From Marivita sp965656765 (GTDB taxonomy: Bacteria; Pseudomonadota; Alphaproteobacteria; Rhodobacterales; Rhodobacteraceae), in contig NZ_CBFHLV010000090.1 in the NCBI RefSeq assembly GCF_965656765.1, positions 1-9,716 of the forward strand: 9,716 nt of DNA, given 5' to 3'. A model generated the notes under the pieces. The model had not been told where the DNA came from, searched no databases, and worked only from the letters and a program-made list of their open reading frames with translations. The position numbers and the translations under genes were made by a program. Below, one piece after another: positions 1 through 6,682 of the stretch (position 1 is its first letter; every line of letters begins with the position of its first letter).

Positions 1-25
1 CCCAGCTCCAGAATCCATCGCTCCG

Positions 26-358
26 TCAGAAGCAACCCCGCTCAATCACGACCTCAGTTCCAAACGCGATTCCCCTGGAAAGAAATGATGCAGAGTAAAC
101 GAACATTTCTGTAATTGAGAAATTCGTCAAAAACTGCCGTTGTATGTGTTCTGGCACATTCTCAATCTGACTATCAGGTTTGCTCATCAATATTGCAGCA
201 ATGACTGGTGATGAGGATATCAACCAGAGGAAAAACGCTTTGCTAAACGCCGACCAATGTGCAGCAATAGAGTATTTGCGGCAAAACAACAAGGATGGTG
301 CTGCCAATATGAAAAAGAACAGGATTGTCCAGAAGCTTTGAATGACAACATCCTTCAT
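26..358 (-). CDS. Small orphan membrane protein, hypothetical
   Basis: Function not recognised. The 110-residue reading (start MKDVVIQSFW, end VVIERGCF) has two clear hydrophobic segments, roughly residues 9-26 and 39-58, and a weaker third at about 84-100. A polar stretch between (about 59-80, SKPDSQIENVPEHIQRQ) would be a loop, so a small inner-membrane protein is likely. The frame stays open upstream to 526, but I chose the ATG at 358 because GTGAG precedes it at a usable distance and hydrophobic sequence starts right after it. The alternative ATG at 376 has no ribosome site. The gene is AT-rich (about 40% GC over 61-180) unlike everything to its right, it diverges from rlmE and it has no functional partner here. 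It may be a recently acquired gene or a chance ORF. I see no domain that names a function. Confidence 0.5.
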   Translation of the reverse strand: MKDVVIQSFWTILFFFILAAPSLLFCRKYSIAAHWSAFSKAFFLWLISSSPVIAAILMSKPDSQIENVPEHIQRQFLTNFSITEMFVYSASFLSRGIAFGTEVVIERGCF

Positions 359-400
359 TTTCTCACAAGCTGCCATTTTTGGTTGAAAAATCAAGCAAAA

Positions 401-406
401 ATTGTA
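401..406 (-). promoter_or_regulatory. Possible -10 element for the minus-strand membrane protein gene
   Basis: On the minus strand this reads TACAAT, five of six matches to the sigma70 -10 consensus, about 43 bases upstream of the ATG at 358. I found no convincing -35 at 16-18 bases upstream, so this is weak. The whole 359-590 stretch between the divergent genes contains no ORF I would support and must hold both promoters. On the plus strand TTGAAA (383-388), a 16-base gap and TATCGT (405-410) is an equally weak candidate for rlmE. Confidence 0.2.
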
Positions 407-590
407 TCGTGATTTGTCGTTTCTTGTTTTGCTGTCTTCGTATTCAGTGCGTCTTGAATCGGTCAATCGATTCGTCGAGATCAGACCTGTTCGGGTGAAT
501 AATCCACGCAGGACCGTCACCACCAACCCCCATGACCTTCCCCCAAACCCATGCTACACCGCCCTCCAAACCTCACCAAAGGGCACTCCT

Positions 591-1322
591 ATGGCCAAGA
601 CTCCAACCGGCAAGACCCCAGACGGCAAGAACACCTCCGGGCGCGGACAGCGTGACCTCAAGGTCAAGGTGAAATCCGCCCGGGGCCGCAAGCTGTCCTC
701 GACGCGCTGGTTGCAGCGGCAGTTGAACGATCCTTACGTCAAGCGCGCCCATGCCGAAGGCTACCGGGGCCGCGCCGCCTACAAGATTCTTGAACTCGAC
801 GAAAAGTACCGCTTCCTCGTCCCCGGTGCCCGTGTCGTCGATCTGGGTGCTGCCCCCGGTGGCTGGTGTCAGGTTGCCGTCAAACGGGTGAACGCGCTGA
901 ATGAACGGCAGGGCAAACGGGTTGGCACCGTCCTTGGCATCGACCTGCAGGAAATGGAGCCGATTGCCGGATGCGAATTGCACCAGCTCGATTTTCTGGA
1001 CGAAGGCGCGGACGAGCAGGTCAAGGACTGGCTCGGCGGGCAAGCCGATGTCGTCATGTCCGACATGGCCGCCTCATCCTCGGGCCACAAACAGACCGAC
1101 CACCTGCGCATCATCCACCTGTGCGAAACCGCCGCCTATTTCGCCTTCGATGTTCTCGAAGAGGGCGGCACCTTTGTCGCCAAGGTGCTTGCAGGCGGGG
1201 CAGAGGGCGAGCTTCAGAAGCTGCTCAAGCAGCGCTTCACCAAGGTGGTGAACGTCAAGCCACCGGCCTCCAGATCCGACAGTTCGGAGAAATTTGTCGT
1301 CGCGACGGGCTTCAAAGGCTGA
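591..1322 (+). CDS. rlmE: 23S rRNA (uridine-2'-O)-methyltransferase RlmE (FtsJ/RrmJ)
   Basis: Cytoplasmic SAM-dependent methyltransferase that methylates the 2'-O-ribose of the A-loop uridine (U2552 in E. coli 23S rRNA) late in 50S assembly. The 243-residue protein has a basic, glycine/lysine-rich N-terminus (1-36), then a single Rossmann methyltransferase domain. The SAM-binding motif I is DLGAAPGGW (84-92). The family's K-D-K-E catalytic tetrad is complete: K65 (RAAYK), D158 (MSDMA), K198 (FVAKVL) and E233 (SDSSEKFVVATG). The reading frame is open back to 402, but the ATG at 591 begins a sensible N-terminus (MAKTPTGKTP) and has an AAAGGG ribosome site about 7 bases upstream, so the longer form is unlikely. 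It is slightly longer than E. coli RlmE because of the basic tail, which is usual in alphaproteobacteria. It stands alone here and is functionally unrelated to the operon to its right. Confidence 0.96.
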   Translation: MAKTPTGKTPDGKNTSGRGQRDLKVKVKSARGRKLSSTRWLQRQLNDPYVKRAHAEGYRGRAAYKILELDEKYRFLVPGARVVDLGAAPGGWCQVAVKRVNALNERQGKRVGTVLGIDLQEMEPIAGCELHQLDFLDEGADEQVKDWLGGQADVVMSDMAASSSGHKQTDHLRIIHLCETAAYFAFDVLEEGGTFVAKVLAGGAEGELQKLLKQRFTKVVNVKPPASRSDSSEKFVVATGFKG

Positions 1323-1402
1323 CCGTACGGATGAACCGTACGATTGGGCCTCTACCGTACGGTCTTATCGTACGGTTCGACAGGTCGAAGCGAACGGTTC
1401 GC
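1322..1402. repeat. Dense cluster of CCGTACGG-type palindromes and inverted repeats
   Basis: Directly after the rlmE stop there are four copies of a CCGTACG-type motif: ACCGTACGG (1322-1330), ACCGTACG (1335-1342), the perfect 10-bp palindrome ACCGTACGGT (1354-1363) and CGTACGGTT (1369-1377). Copies two and four also form a perfect 12-bp inverted repeat, GAACCGTACGAT (1333-1344) with ATCGTACGGTTC (1367-1378), enclosing copy three. Beyond these lie TTCGAC-ag-GTCGAA (1376-1389) and GCGAAC-g-GTTCGC (1390-1402). The 12-bp stem could stop rlmE transcription but has no T-run after it. The palindromes are the size of TetR-family operators, so this may be a multi-site regulatory region or the remains of a promoter once attached to another gene. 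No regulator gene is nearby. The repeats are seen directly; their role is inferred. Confidence 0.6.
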
Positions 1403-1725
1403 GCGGTCCCGCAGCGTCAAGGCGACGTCCGGCCGCTGCTGCACGGGCGCCCCATAGGCGCGTCCCGACCCGGTCTGAAGCTGCTCCTGACGGTGCAATT
1501 CAAACAGTTTCGCGCGCCGTTGATCGGCGTGGCCTGCTTTCTGCAAGCCAGGATAATGTCGCATAAGGCCTCCCCAGGCGGTCTGACATGCTGGTGGGTA
1601 ATACCCTGATATTGCGGTTCTTTTGGGTCGGCTTTGTGGCGAATTGTGGGTGTGGAATTCTTCGGGCAATGTCGCAAACCCCATTGCAGTCGCCGGCGTT
1701 TCCACCCAGTCTCTCCGAAAAGACG
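1403..1725. other. Gene-free leader region upstream of the carnitine operon
   Basis: No gene here that I can support. Frames are open on both strands because the DNA is GC-rich, but the translations are arginine/proline-rich and match nothing I recognise. The best candidate is a minus-strand 70-residue ORF (1352-1564, MRHYPGLQKAGH...) with a GGGGAGG ribosome-like site. It might be a small gene or the eroded end of a lost one. A short palindrome GGGTA-a-TACCC lies at 1596-1606. The operon promoter should lie between about 1590 and 1725, but no -35/-10 pair stands out, which would fit an activator-dependent promoter. No terminator with a T-run is visible. Confidence 0.4.
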
Positions 1726-1733
1726 AGGGAGGA
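1726..1733 (+). promoter_or_regulatory. Strong ribosome binding site that sets the BKACE start
   Basis: AGGGAGGA sits 5 bases before the ATG at 1739. It selects this start over the in-frame ATG at 1751 and over the much longer upstream open frame (to 1634). It is the strongest ribosome site in the operon, as expected for the first gene. Confidence 0.75.
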
Positions 1734-1738
1734 CGGAT

Positions 1739-2653
1739 ATGCCACTTACCATGACCCAAGAGGTCTTCATCACCTGCGCCATCACCGGCTCCGGCAGCAC
1801 CCAAGACCGCAGCCCCCACGTCCCCCGCTCCCCAAAACAGATCGCCGACAGCGCCATCGCCGCCGCCAAGGCGGGTGCGGCCATTGTGCATTGCCATGTC
1901 CGCGATCCCGAGACTGGCGCGCCCTCGAGAAAAGGTGAATATTATCGGGAGGTTACGGACCACATTCGAGACGCGGATGTCGATGTTGTGTTGAACCTGA
2001 CCGCCGGAATGGGCGGCGATATCACCTTCGGATCCACCGAAAAACCGCTGCCAGTGAACCCCGATGGCACCGATATGGTCGGCGCTGAAGAACGTGTGGC
2101 CCACATCGCCGAGTGCCTGCCCGAGATATGCACACTGGATTGCGGAACAATGAATTTCGCCGAAGCCGATTACGTCATGACCAATACGCCCGGCATGCTC
2201 CGCGCTATGGGTCAGATGATGACTGACCTTGGTGTGAAACCGGAAATTGAGGCATTTGATACCGGCCATCTTTGGTTTGCCAAAGAACTGGTCAAAGAAG
2301 GCATCCTCAACGACCCGGCCTTGGTACAGCTTTGCATGGGTGTTCCGTGGGGAGCGCCGAATGACCTCAATACCTTCATGGCGATGGTCAACAACGTGCC
2401 CGACACGTGGACGTTCAGCGCGTTCTCATTGGGTCGCAACCAGATGGCCTATGTTGCAGCGTCAGTGTTGGCTGGTGGGCATGTCCGTGTCGGATTAGAG
2501 GACAACCTGTGGCTTGAGAAAGGTGTTCTGGCCACAAACGCCCAATTGGTCGAACGTGCCGTCGGCATTATTGATGGCATGGGCGCAAAGGTCATGGGGC
2601 CACAAGCCGTGCGCGATAAACTGGGCCTGATCAAGCAAGTGCCAAAGGGCTGA
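1739..2653 (+). CDS. BKACE-family 3-dehydrocarnitine cleavage enzyme (DUF849)
   Basis: A 304-residue beta-keto acid cleavage enzyme, normal family length. These Zn2+-dependent enzymes condense a beta-keto acid with acetyl-CoA to give acetoacetate and a new acyl-CoA. With carnitine dehydrogenase in the same operon, the expected reaction is 3-dehydrocarnitine + acetyl-CoA giving betainyl-CoA + acetoacetate (the role called CdhC in Sinorhizobium carnitine work). Visible signatures are the zinc ligand pair H51/H53 in IVHCHVRDP, the NLTAGMGG loop (86-93) and the distal active-site set R250, E254 and D255 in HVRVGLEDN. The R-to-E-to-D spacing matches the R226/E230/D231 set known from the lysine-fermentation enzyme Kce. 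M200GVPWGAPND is also family-like. It is first in the seven-gene operon; the next gene starts 3 bases after its stop. Family assignment is very firm; the substrate comes from context. Confidence 0.9.
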   Translation: MPLTMTQEVFITCAITGSGSTQDRSPHVPRSPKQIADSAIAAAKAGAAIVHCHVRDPETGAPSRKGEYYREVTDHIRDADVDVVLNLTAGMGGDITFGSTEKPLPVNPDGTDMVGAEERVAHIAECLPEICTLDCGTMNFAEADYVMTNTPGMLRAMGQMMTDLGVKPEIEAFDTGHLWFAKELVKEGILNDPALVQLCMGVPWGAPNDLNTFMAMVNNVPDTWTFSAFSLGRNQMAYVAASVLAGGHVRVGLEDNLWLEKGVLATNAQLVERAVGIIDGMGAKVMGPQAVRDKLGLIKQVPKG

Positions 2654-2656
2654 CCC

Positions 2657-3280
2657 ATGGCGGTGATCCTCTGTTACGGCGACAGCAACACGCATGGCGC
2701 CAAACCGCTGACCCAATTGGGGGCTTTTGACCGACATGCGCCTGGTGACCGTTGGCCGGATGCGATGGCCAAGGTGATTGGCCAGCAGCATACCGTCCTG
2801 TCTGAAGGTCTTCCGGGACGCACAACTGTGCATGATGATCTGGTCGAAGGGGGCATGCGCAATGGCCTGACGGTCTTGCCAGCGATCCTGCATAGTCATA
2901 CGCCCATCGATCTGATGATCCTGATGCTTGGCACCAATGATTTGAAGCATCGGTTCTCGGTTACTGCATTTGAAATCACCCGATCCCTGGAGCGTTTGGT
3001 ACAAGTGACGCGTGCCGAGGGCGTGGTGAAAGATATCCTGCTGGTTGCGCCGGTTCCAGTGTTGGAGACTGGTGTGCTGAGGGATGTCTTCGCTGGTGCC
3101 CAAACCCGTCAGCAAGGCCTGTCCGAGCACATCGCTGTCGCAGCAGACCGACAGGCCTGCGGGTTTTTCGATGCAGGATTGGTCGCGCAGGTGTCGACAT
3201 TGGACGGTGTACATTGGGATGCGGCAAACCACCAAGCCGTCGGCGCCGCGATGGCCCAAACTGTTTCGGCGCGGCTATGA
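2657..3280 (+). CDS. GDSL/SGNH-family esterase inside the carnitine operon
   Basis: A 207-residue single-domain SGNH hydrolase of the arylesterase/acyltransferase type, with no signal peptide, so probably cytoplasmic. Block I is YGDSNTHG with nucleophile S10. The oxyanion residues are a glycine near G54 (GLPGRTT) and N94 in LGTND. Block V is D183-G-V-H186, completing the Ser-Asp-His triad. The family hydrolyses small esters and thioesters. Its place between BKACE and the carnitine dehydrogenase suggests hydrolysis of O-acylcarnitines (for example acetylcarnitine) to carnitine, or of a betaine-type CoA thioester. That substrate is inferred only. The start at 2657 has AAAGGG about 7 bases upstream, inside the end of BKACE. 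Its stop overlaps the next start (ATGA at 3277-3280), so translation is probably coupled. Confidence 0.88.
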   Translation: MAVILCYGDSNTHGAKPLTQLGAFDRHAPGDRWPDAMAKVIGQQHTVLSEGLPGRTTVHDDLVEGGMRNGLTVLPAILHSHTPIDLMILMLGTNDLKHRFSVTAFEITRSLERLVQVTRAEGVVKDILLVAPVPVLETGVLRDVFAGAQTRQQGLSEHIAVAADRQACGFFDAGLVAQVSTLDGVHWDAANHQAVGAAMAQTVSARL

Positions 3281-4038
3281 GGCATGTCGTTATCACTGGC
3301 GGCGCGTCTGGCCTTGGTCGCGCGATGGCCGAACGGTTCATAGCAGAAGGGGATAAAGTTGCCATCTGTGACGCTGACCCCGACGCTGTGGCGGCGTTCT
3401 CTGACGCGTTTCCCGGCCAGATCGCGTGCGTCGCAGACGTAACCGATGAGGCGCAGATGACCGCGTTCTTCCATCAAGTCGACACCGCGTGGAACCACGT
3501 GGATGTCGTCTGCGCCAATGCCGGGACGGGCGGCCCGGCCGGGCGCATTGAAGAGCTGTCTCTGTCAGACTGGAACCGCTGCGTCGAGGTGAACTTATCT
3601 GGCACGTTTCTGACCTGTCGTTGGGCAGCGGGCAAGATGCGCGCTGCGGGGTCAGGGCTTATCGTGTTGACCTCATCGACGGCTGGCCAGTTTGGCTACC
3701 CTCTACGCTCACCTTATGCGACAGCAAAATGGGGCATCGTGGGCCTTACAAAAACTCTGGCAATGGAGTTGGGGCCTGCAGGCGTTCGCGTCAACGCGAT
3801 TTGCCCAGGCGCGGTCGAAGGCGACAGAATGGACCGCGTTGTGGCAATGGAATCCGCCGCATCCGGTAAGAGCGTAGACGAAGTACGCGCGGCATATGTC
3901 AAAGGTGTGTCTCTGCGCACTTGGGTAACTGCCGACGATGTCGCGGACACGGTGCTTTGGTTGGCCTCCCCACACGCGACACGGATATCAGGCCAGATCG
4001 TGGCCATCGACGGACATACGGAGACACTTGTACCATGA
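3277..4038 (+). CDS. Short-chain dehydrogenase/reductase, candidate D-carnitine or related hydroxy-acid dehydrogenase
   Basis: A classical SDR of 253 residues. Cofactor motif TGGASGLG (7-14); an acidic residue at the end of beta-2 (CDADPD, D32) indicates NAD(H) rather than NADP(H). NAG at 81-83 and N106 (VNLSG), then the catalytic S133/S134 (LTSSTAG) and Y147-x3-K151 (YATAK), followed by NAICPGAV. It therefore oxidises a secondary alcohol or reduces a ketone, most likely with NAD+. An L-carnitine dehydrogenase of a different fold follows immediately, and SDR-type enzymes are known to oxidise D-carnitine, so it may admit the other enantiomer into the same 3-dehydrocarnitine pool. This is inference. 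It overlaps both neighbours by 4 bases (ATGA at 3277 and 4035) and has no clear ribosome site, so coupled translation is likely. Class certain, substrate open. Confidence 0.88.
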   Translation: MRHVVITGGASGLGRAMAERFIAEGDKVAICDADPDAVAAFSDAFPGQIACVADVTDEAQMTAFFHQVDTAWNHVDVVCANAGTGGPAGRIEELSLSDWNRCVEVNLSGTFLTCRWAAGKMRAAGSGLIVLTSSTAGQFGYPLRSPYATAKWGIVGLTKTLAMELGPAGVRVNAICPGAVEGDRMDRVVAMESAASGKSVDEVRAAYVKGVSLRTWVTADDVADTVLWLASPHATRISGQIVAIDGHTETLVP

Positions 4039-5450
4039 CCAAAGTGGCGGCCATCATTGGCGGTGGCGTGATTGGTGGCGGTTGGGCCGCGCGTTTTGCC
4101 CTCATGGGGTGGGAGGTGCGTGTCTTCGACCCCGATCCCGAGGCCGAGCGTAAAATCAACGAAGTGATGGCTAACGCGGCGCGCGTCTTGCCGATGCTGT
4201 ATGAGGCACCGATGCCCAAGCACGGCACGATCACTTTTGTCGGCACACTGGCCGATGCTGTGGCAGGCGCAGACTGGATACAGGAAAGCGTGCCAGAACG
4301 GCTCGACATCAAACACAAAGTCATTGCAGACATTCAAGCGGCCTGTCCTGACGACGCGGTTCTGGCGTCCTCTACCTCGGGCTTCAAACCGTCGGAATTG
4401 CAACAAGGGGCTAAGCACGCGGGTCAGATCATGGTCGCGCACCCGTTCAACCCCGTGTACCTGTTGCCCTTGATTGAACTGGTGCCAAGTGTCGCGTCAG
4501 ACGATTCAATCGTAGCCCGAGCCAAAGACATCCTGACCGAAATTGGCATGTACCCACTGCATGTCCGTGCCGAGATTGACGCACATATTGCGGACCGCTT
4601 TCTTGAGGCGGTATGGCGCGAGGCGCTGTGGCTGGTCAAAGACGGCATCGCTACCACCGAGGAAATCGACAACGCGATCCGCTACGGGTTCGGCCTTCGG
4701 TGGGCGCAGATGGGCCTTTTCGAGACTTATCGCGTTGCGGGCGGCGAGGCGGGGATGCGTCATTTCATGGCTCAGTTCGGACCGTGCTTGTCATGGCCTT
4801 GGACCAAGCTGATGGATGTGCCGGAATTTACTGATGATCTTGTTGATCTCATTGCAGACCAGTCAGACGCACAATCTGGTGCTGTGGGCATCCGCGATCT
4901 TGAAAGACTGCGCGACAACAATCTTGTCGCTATCCTTCGCGCACTGAAACAGCAGGACGCGGCAGCTGGCAAGCTCATCCGCGACCACGACGACAGTTTG
5001 CGCGGCCCCTTAGGCGAAGAGGTTCCGCTTGTTACGGTGCGCCGCGTTGTGCCGGTTGATTGGACCGACATGAACGGGCACATGAACGAAGGCCGGTATG
5101 GCCAGTTGTTCAGCGACGCCTCCGAAGAACTCATGACACATATTGGCGCGGATCGGGCCTACGTCGAAGCGGGCAACAGCTATTTCACAGCTGAGACGAC
5201 GATTAAATACCTTGCCGAAACCCATGCGGGCGAAGAAATCTACGTGACCACACGGGTTGTTATCGGGCAGGGCAAGAAGCTGAAGCTGTGGCACCAAATG
5301 CATCGGTCCTCGGATGACACTGTGCTGGCCACTTGTGACCAGTTTCTGCTGCATGTTTCATTGGACACACGCCGGTCCTGTCCGCCCTTGCCGCAAGTGG
5401 CGGATGCGCTTGAACGTCTGGCTGCCAGACACGCGGAGGCGGGCGAATGA
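4035..5450 (+). CDS. lcdH: L-carnitine dehydrogenase fused to a hotdog thioesterase
   Basis: A 471-residue two-domain enzyme. Residues 1 to about 315 are a 3-hydroxyacyl-CoA-dehydrogenase-type oxidoreductase: dinucleotide motif AIIGGGVIGGG (6-16), D32 after beta-2 for NAD+, ASSTSG (111-116) with the catalytic serine/threonine region, and the HAD-type catalytic pair H136 (AHPFNP) and E148 (PLIELV), spaced 12 as in the family. Residues about 330-471 are a 4HBT hotdog domain with the active-site loop VDWTDMNGHMNEGRY (341-355; D345, N347, H349, N351). The dehydrogenase converts L-carnitine to 3-dehydrocarnitine. The thioesterase would hydrolyse betainyl-CoA from the BKACE step to glycine betaine. 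Such fusions are known among long-form carnitine dehydrogenases. The ATG at 4035 (GGAG at 4020-4023) overlaps the SDR stop; the open frame continues upstream to 3921 but overlaps the SDR, so the short start is right. Also called cdhA. Confidence 0.92.
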   Translation: MTKVAAIIGGGVIGGGWAARFALMGWEVRVFDPDPEAERKINEVMANAARVLPMLYEAPMPKHGTITFVGTLADAVAGADWIQESVPERLDIKHKVIADIQAACPDDAVLASSTSGFKPSELQQGAKHAGQIMVAHPFNPVYLLPLIELVPSVASDDSIVARAKDILTEIGMYPLHVRAEIDAHIADRFLEAVWREALWLVKDGIATTEEIDNAIRYGFGLRWAQMGLFETYRVAGGEAGMRHFMAQFGPCLSWPWTKLMDVPEFTDDLVDLIADQSDAQSGAVGIRDLERLRDNNLVAILRALKQQDAAAGKLIRDHDDSLRGPLGEEVPLVTVRRVVPVDWTDMNGHMNEGRYGQLFSDASEELMTHIGADRAYVEAGNSYFTAETTIKYLAETHAGEEIYVTTRVVIGQGKKLKLWHQMHRSSDDTVLATCDQFLLHVSLDTRRSCPPLPQVADALERLAARHAEAGE

Positions 5451-6607
5451 ACTTTGGACTGAGCGACGAACAGGAAATGATTGTCTCGACCGTACGCGGC
5501 TTTGTCGAACGCGAGATCTATCCGCACGAGGCACAGGTCGAACGTACGGGCGAAGTACCGAACGATGTGGCGCAAGAGATCAAACAAAAGGTGATTGACC
5601 TTGGCTTTTATGCCTGCAACTTCCCCGAAGCGGTTGGCGGCGCAGGCTTGTCGCATCTCGACTTTGCGTTGGTGGAGCGCGAACTGGGTCGCGGGTCGAT
5701 GGCGCTCACACATTTCTTTGGCCGTCCGCAAAATATACTGATGGCCTGCGAAGGGGATCAGCGCGACCGCTATCTTCTGCCGGCTGTGCGGGGCGAGCGG
5801 ATGGACGCGCTGGCCATGACCGAACCCGAGGCCGGGTCAGACGTGCGGGGCATGTCCTGCACCGCGCGGCGTGATGGCGGCGACTGGTTGGTGAACGGCA
5901 CCAAGCATTTCATTTCCGGTGCCGATCACGCGGACTTCTTTATCGTTTTCGTGGCAACCGGCGTAGACGACACTCCAAAGGGTCCGAAAAAGCGCATCAC
6001 CTGTTTTCTGGTCGATCGGGGCCATCCGGGGTTCAGCGTCCGTGACGGCTATGCATCTGTCAGTCACCGGGGCTATAAGAACTGTATTCTCGAGTTTGAT
6101 GATTGCCGGTTGAGTGATGCGCAGGTGCTTGGTGAGGTCGATGGCGGATTTGCCGTCATGAACACTTGGCTTTATGCGACCCGGATCACTGTCGCTACCA
6201 TGTCAGTCGGCCGCGCACGCAGGGTGTTTGACCACGCCCTCAACTACGCCGCCGAACGCAAACAGTTCGGCCAGCAAATTGGCAAGTTCCAAGGTGTGAG
6301 CTTTCAGATTGCCGATATGATCACCGAGATCGACGCCGCAGACTGGCTGACCCTGTCTGCGGCATGGCGACTTGATCAAGACCTGCCCGCAAACCGCGAG
6401 ATTGCGAGCGCCAAACTCTATGCCAGCGAAATGCTGGCACGGGTGACCGATGCCACTTTGCAAATTCATGGCGGCATGGGTTTGATGGATGATTATTCCA
6501 TCGAACGCTTCTGGCGCGATGCAAGGGTGGAACGAATTTGGGATGGCACCAGTGAAATCCAACGTCACATCATCAGCCGCGATCTGCTGCGGCCACTGGG
6601 TGCGTAG
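5447..6607 (+). CDS. Acyl-CoA dehydrogenase, probable gamma-butyrobetainyl-CoA dehydrogenase
   Basis: A 386-residue FAD flavoprotein with full-length acyl-CoA dehydrogenase architecture: helical N-terminal domain (1 to about 115), beta domain with AMTEPEAGSD (123-132) and GTKHFISGA (151-159), and helical C-terminal domain with RKQFGQ (271-276), QIHGGMG (339-345) and the closing IWDGTSEIQR (364-373). In this operon it should desaturate gamma-butyrobetainyl-CoA to crotonobetainyl-CoA (electrons to ETF), or act in reverse like the CaiA crotonobetainyl-CoA reductase. The Glu typical of the MCAD-type catalytic base motif (xEGTSEIQR) is Asp366 here. E. coli CaiA also lacks that Glu, so the base may be elsewhere. 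The start at 5447 overlaps the lcdH stop (ATGA) and has GGAGG at 5435-5439, 7 bases before. Family certain; substrate from context. Confidence 0.92.
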   Translation: MNFGLSDEQEMIVSTVRGFVEREIYPHEAQVERTGEVPNDVAQEIKQKVIDLGFYACNFPEAVGGAGLSHLDFALVERELGRGSMALTHFFGRPQNILMACEGDQRDRYLLPAVRGERMDALAMTEPEAGSDVRGMSCTARRDGGDWLVNGTKHFISGADHADFFIVFVATGVDDTPKGPKKRITCFLVDRGHPGFSVRDGYASVSHRGYKNCILEFDDCRLSDAQVLGEVDGGFAVMNTWLYATRITVATMSVGRARRVFDHALNYAAERKQFGQQIGKFQGVSFQIADMITEIDAADWLTLSAAWRLDQDLPANREIASAKLYASEMLARVTDATLQIHGGMGLMDDYSIERFWRDARVERIWDGTSEIQRHIISRDLLRPLGA

Positions 6608-6670
6608 GCTCATGCTTCTTTGGGCCAAAAGCAGCATGGGGTCTGGGGTGAAGTCACAGGCGTATGCGTT

Positions 6671-6675
6671 AAGGG
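6671..6675 (+). promoter_or_regulatory. Ribosome site that sets the ligase start
   Basis: AAGGG lies 10 bases before ATG 6686. Other possible starts in frame are TTG 6620 and ATG 6704, neither with a better site. ATG 6704 (MRELDRLFRP) would agree well with how related ligases begin, so the true start may be 18 bases later. This junction (6608-6685, 78 bases) is the only real gap in the operon. Confidence 0.5.
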
Positions 6676-6682
6676 CAATTCT

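Noticed and set aside
1333..1378. Rho-independent terminator of rlmE
   Set aside because: The 12-bp stem is real, but the loop is 22 bases and no T-run follows; kept as a repeat instead.
971..1609. Plus-strand open frame of 212 codons running from rlmE into the gap
   Set aside because: Overlaps rlmE in another frame and gives an Arg-rich translation typical of a GC-rich off-frame reading.
1352..2269. Long minus-strand open frame of about 305 codons
   Set aside because: Most of it is antisense to BKACE, whose family motifs and ribosome site are unmistakable. The translation matches no family.
2495..3259. Minus-strand open frame of 254 codons
   Set aside because: Antisense to the end of BKACE and to the GDSL esterase, which has a complete catalytic triad. 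The translation is low-complexity, His/Gln/Arg-rich.
3714..4442. Minus-strand open frame of 242 codons
   Set aside because: Antisense shadow of the SDR and LcdH; no recognisable domain.
5489..5500. Further CCGTACG motif inside the acyl-CoA dehydrogenase gene
   Set aside because: A single copy inside codons for STVRG, not clustered and not symmetric; probably chance.
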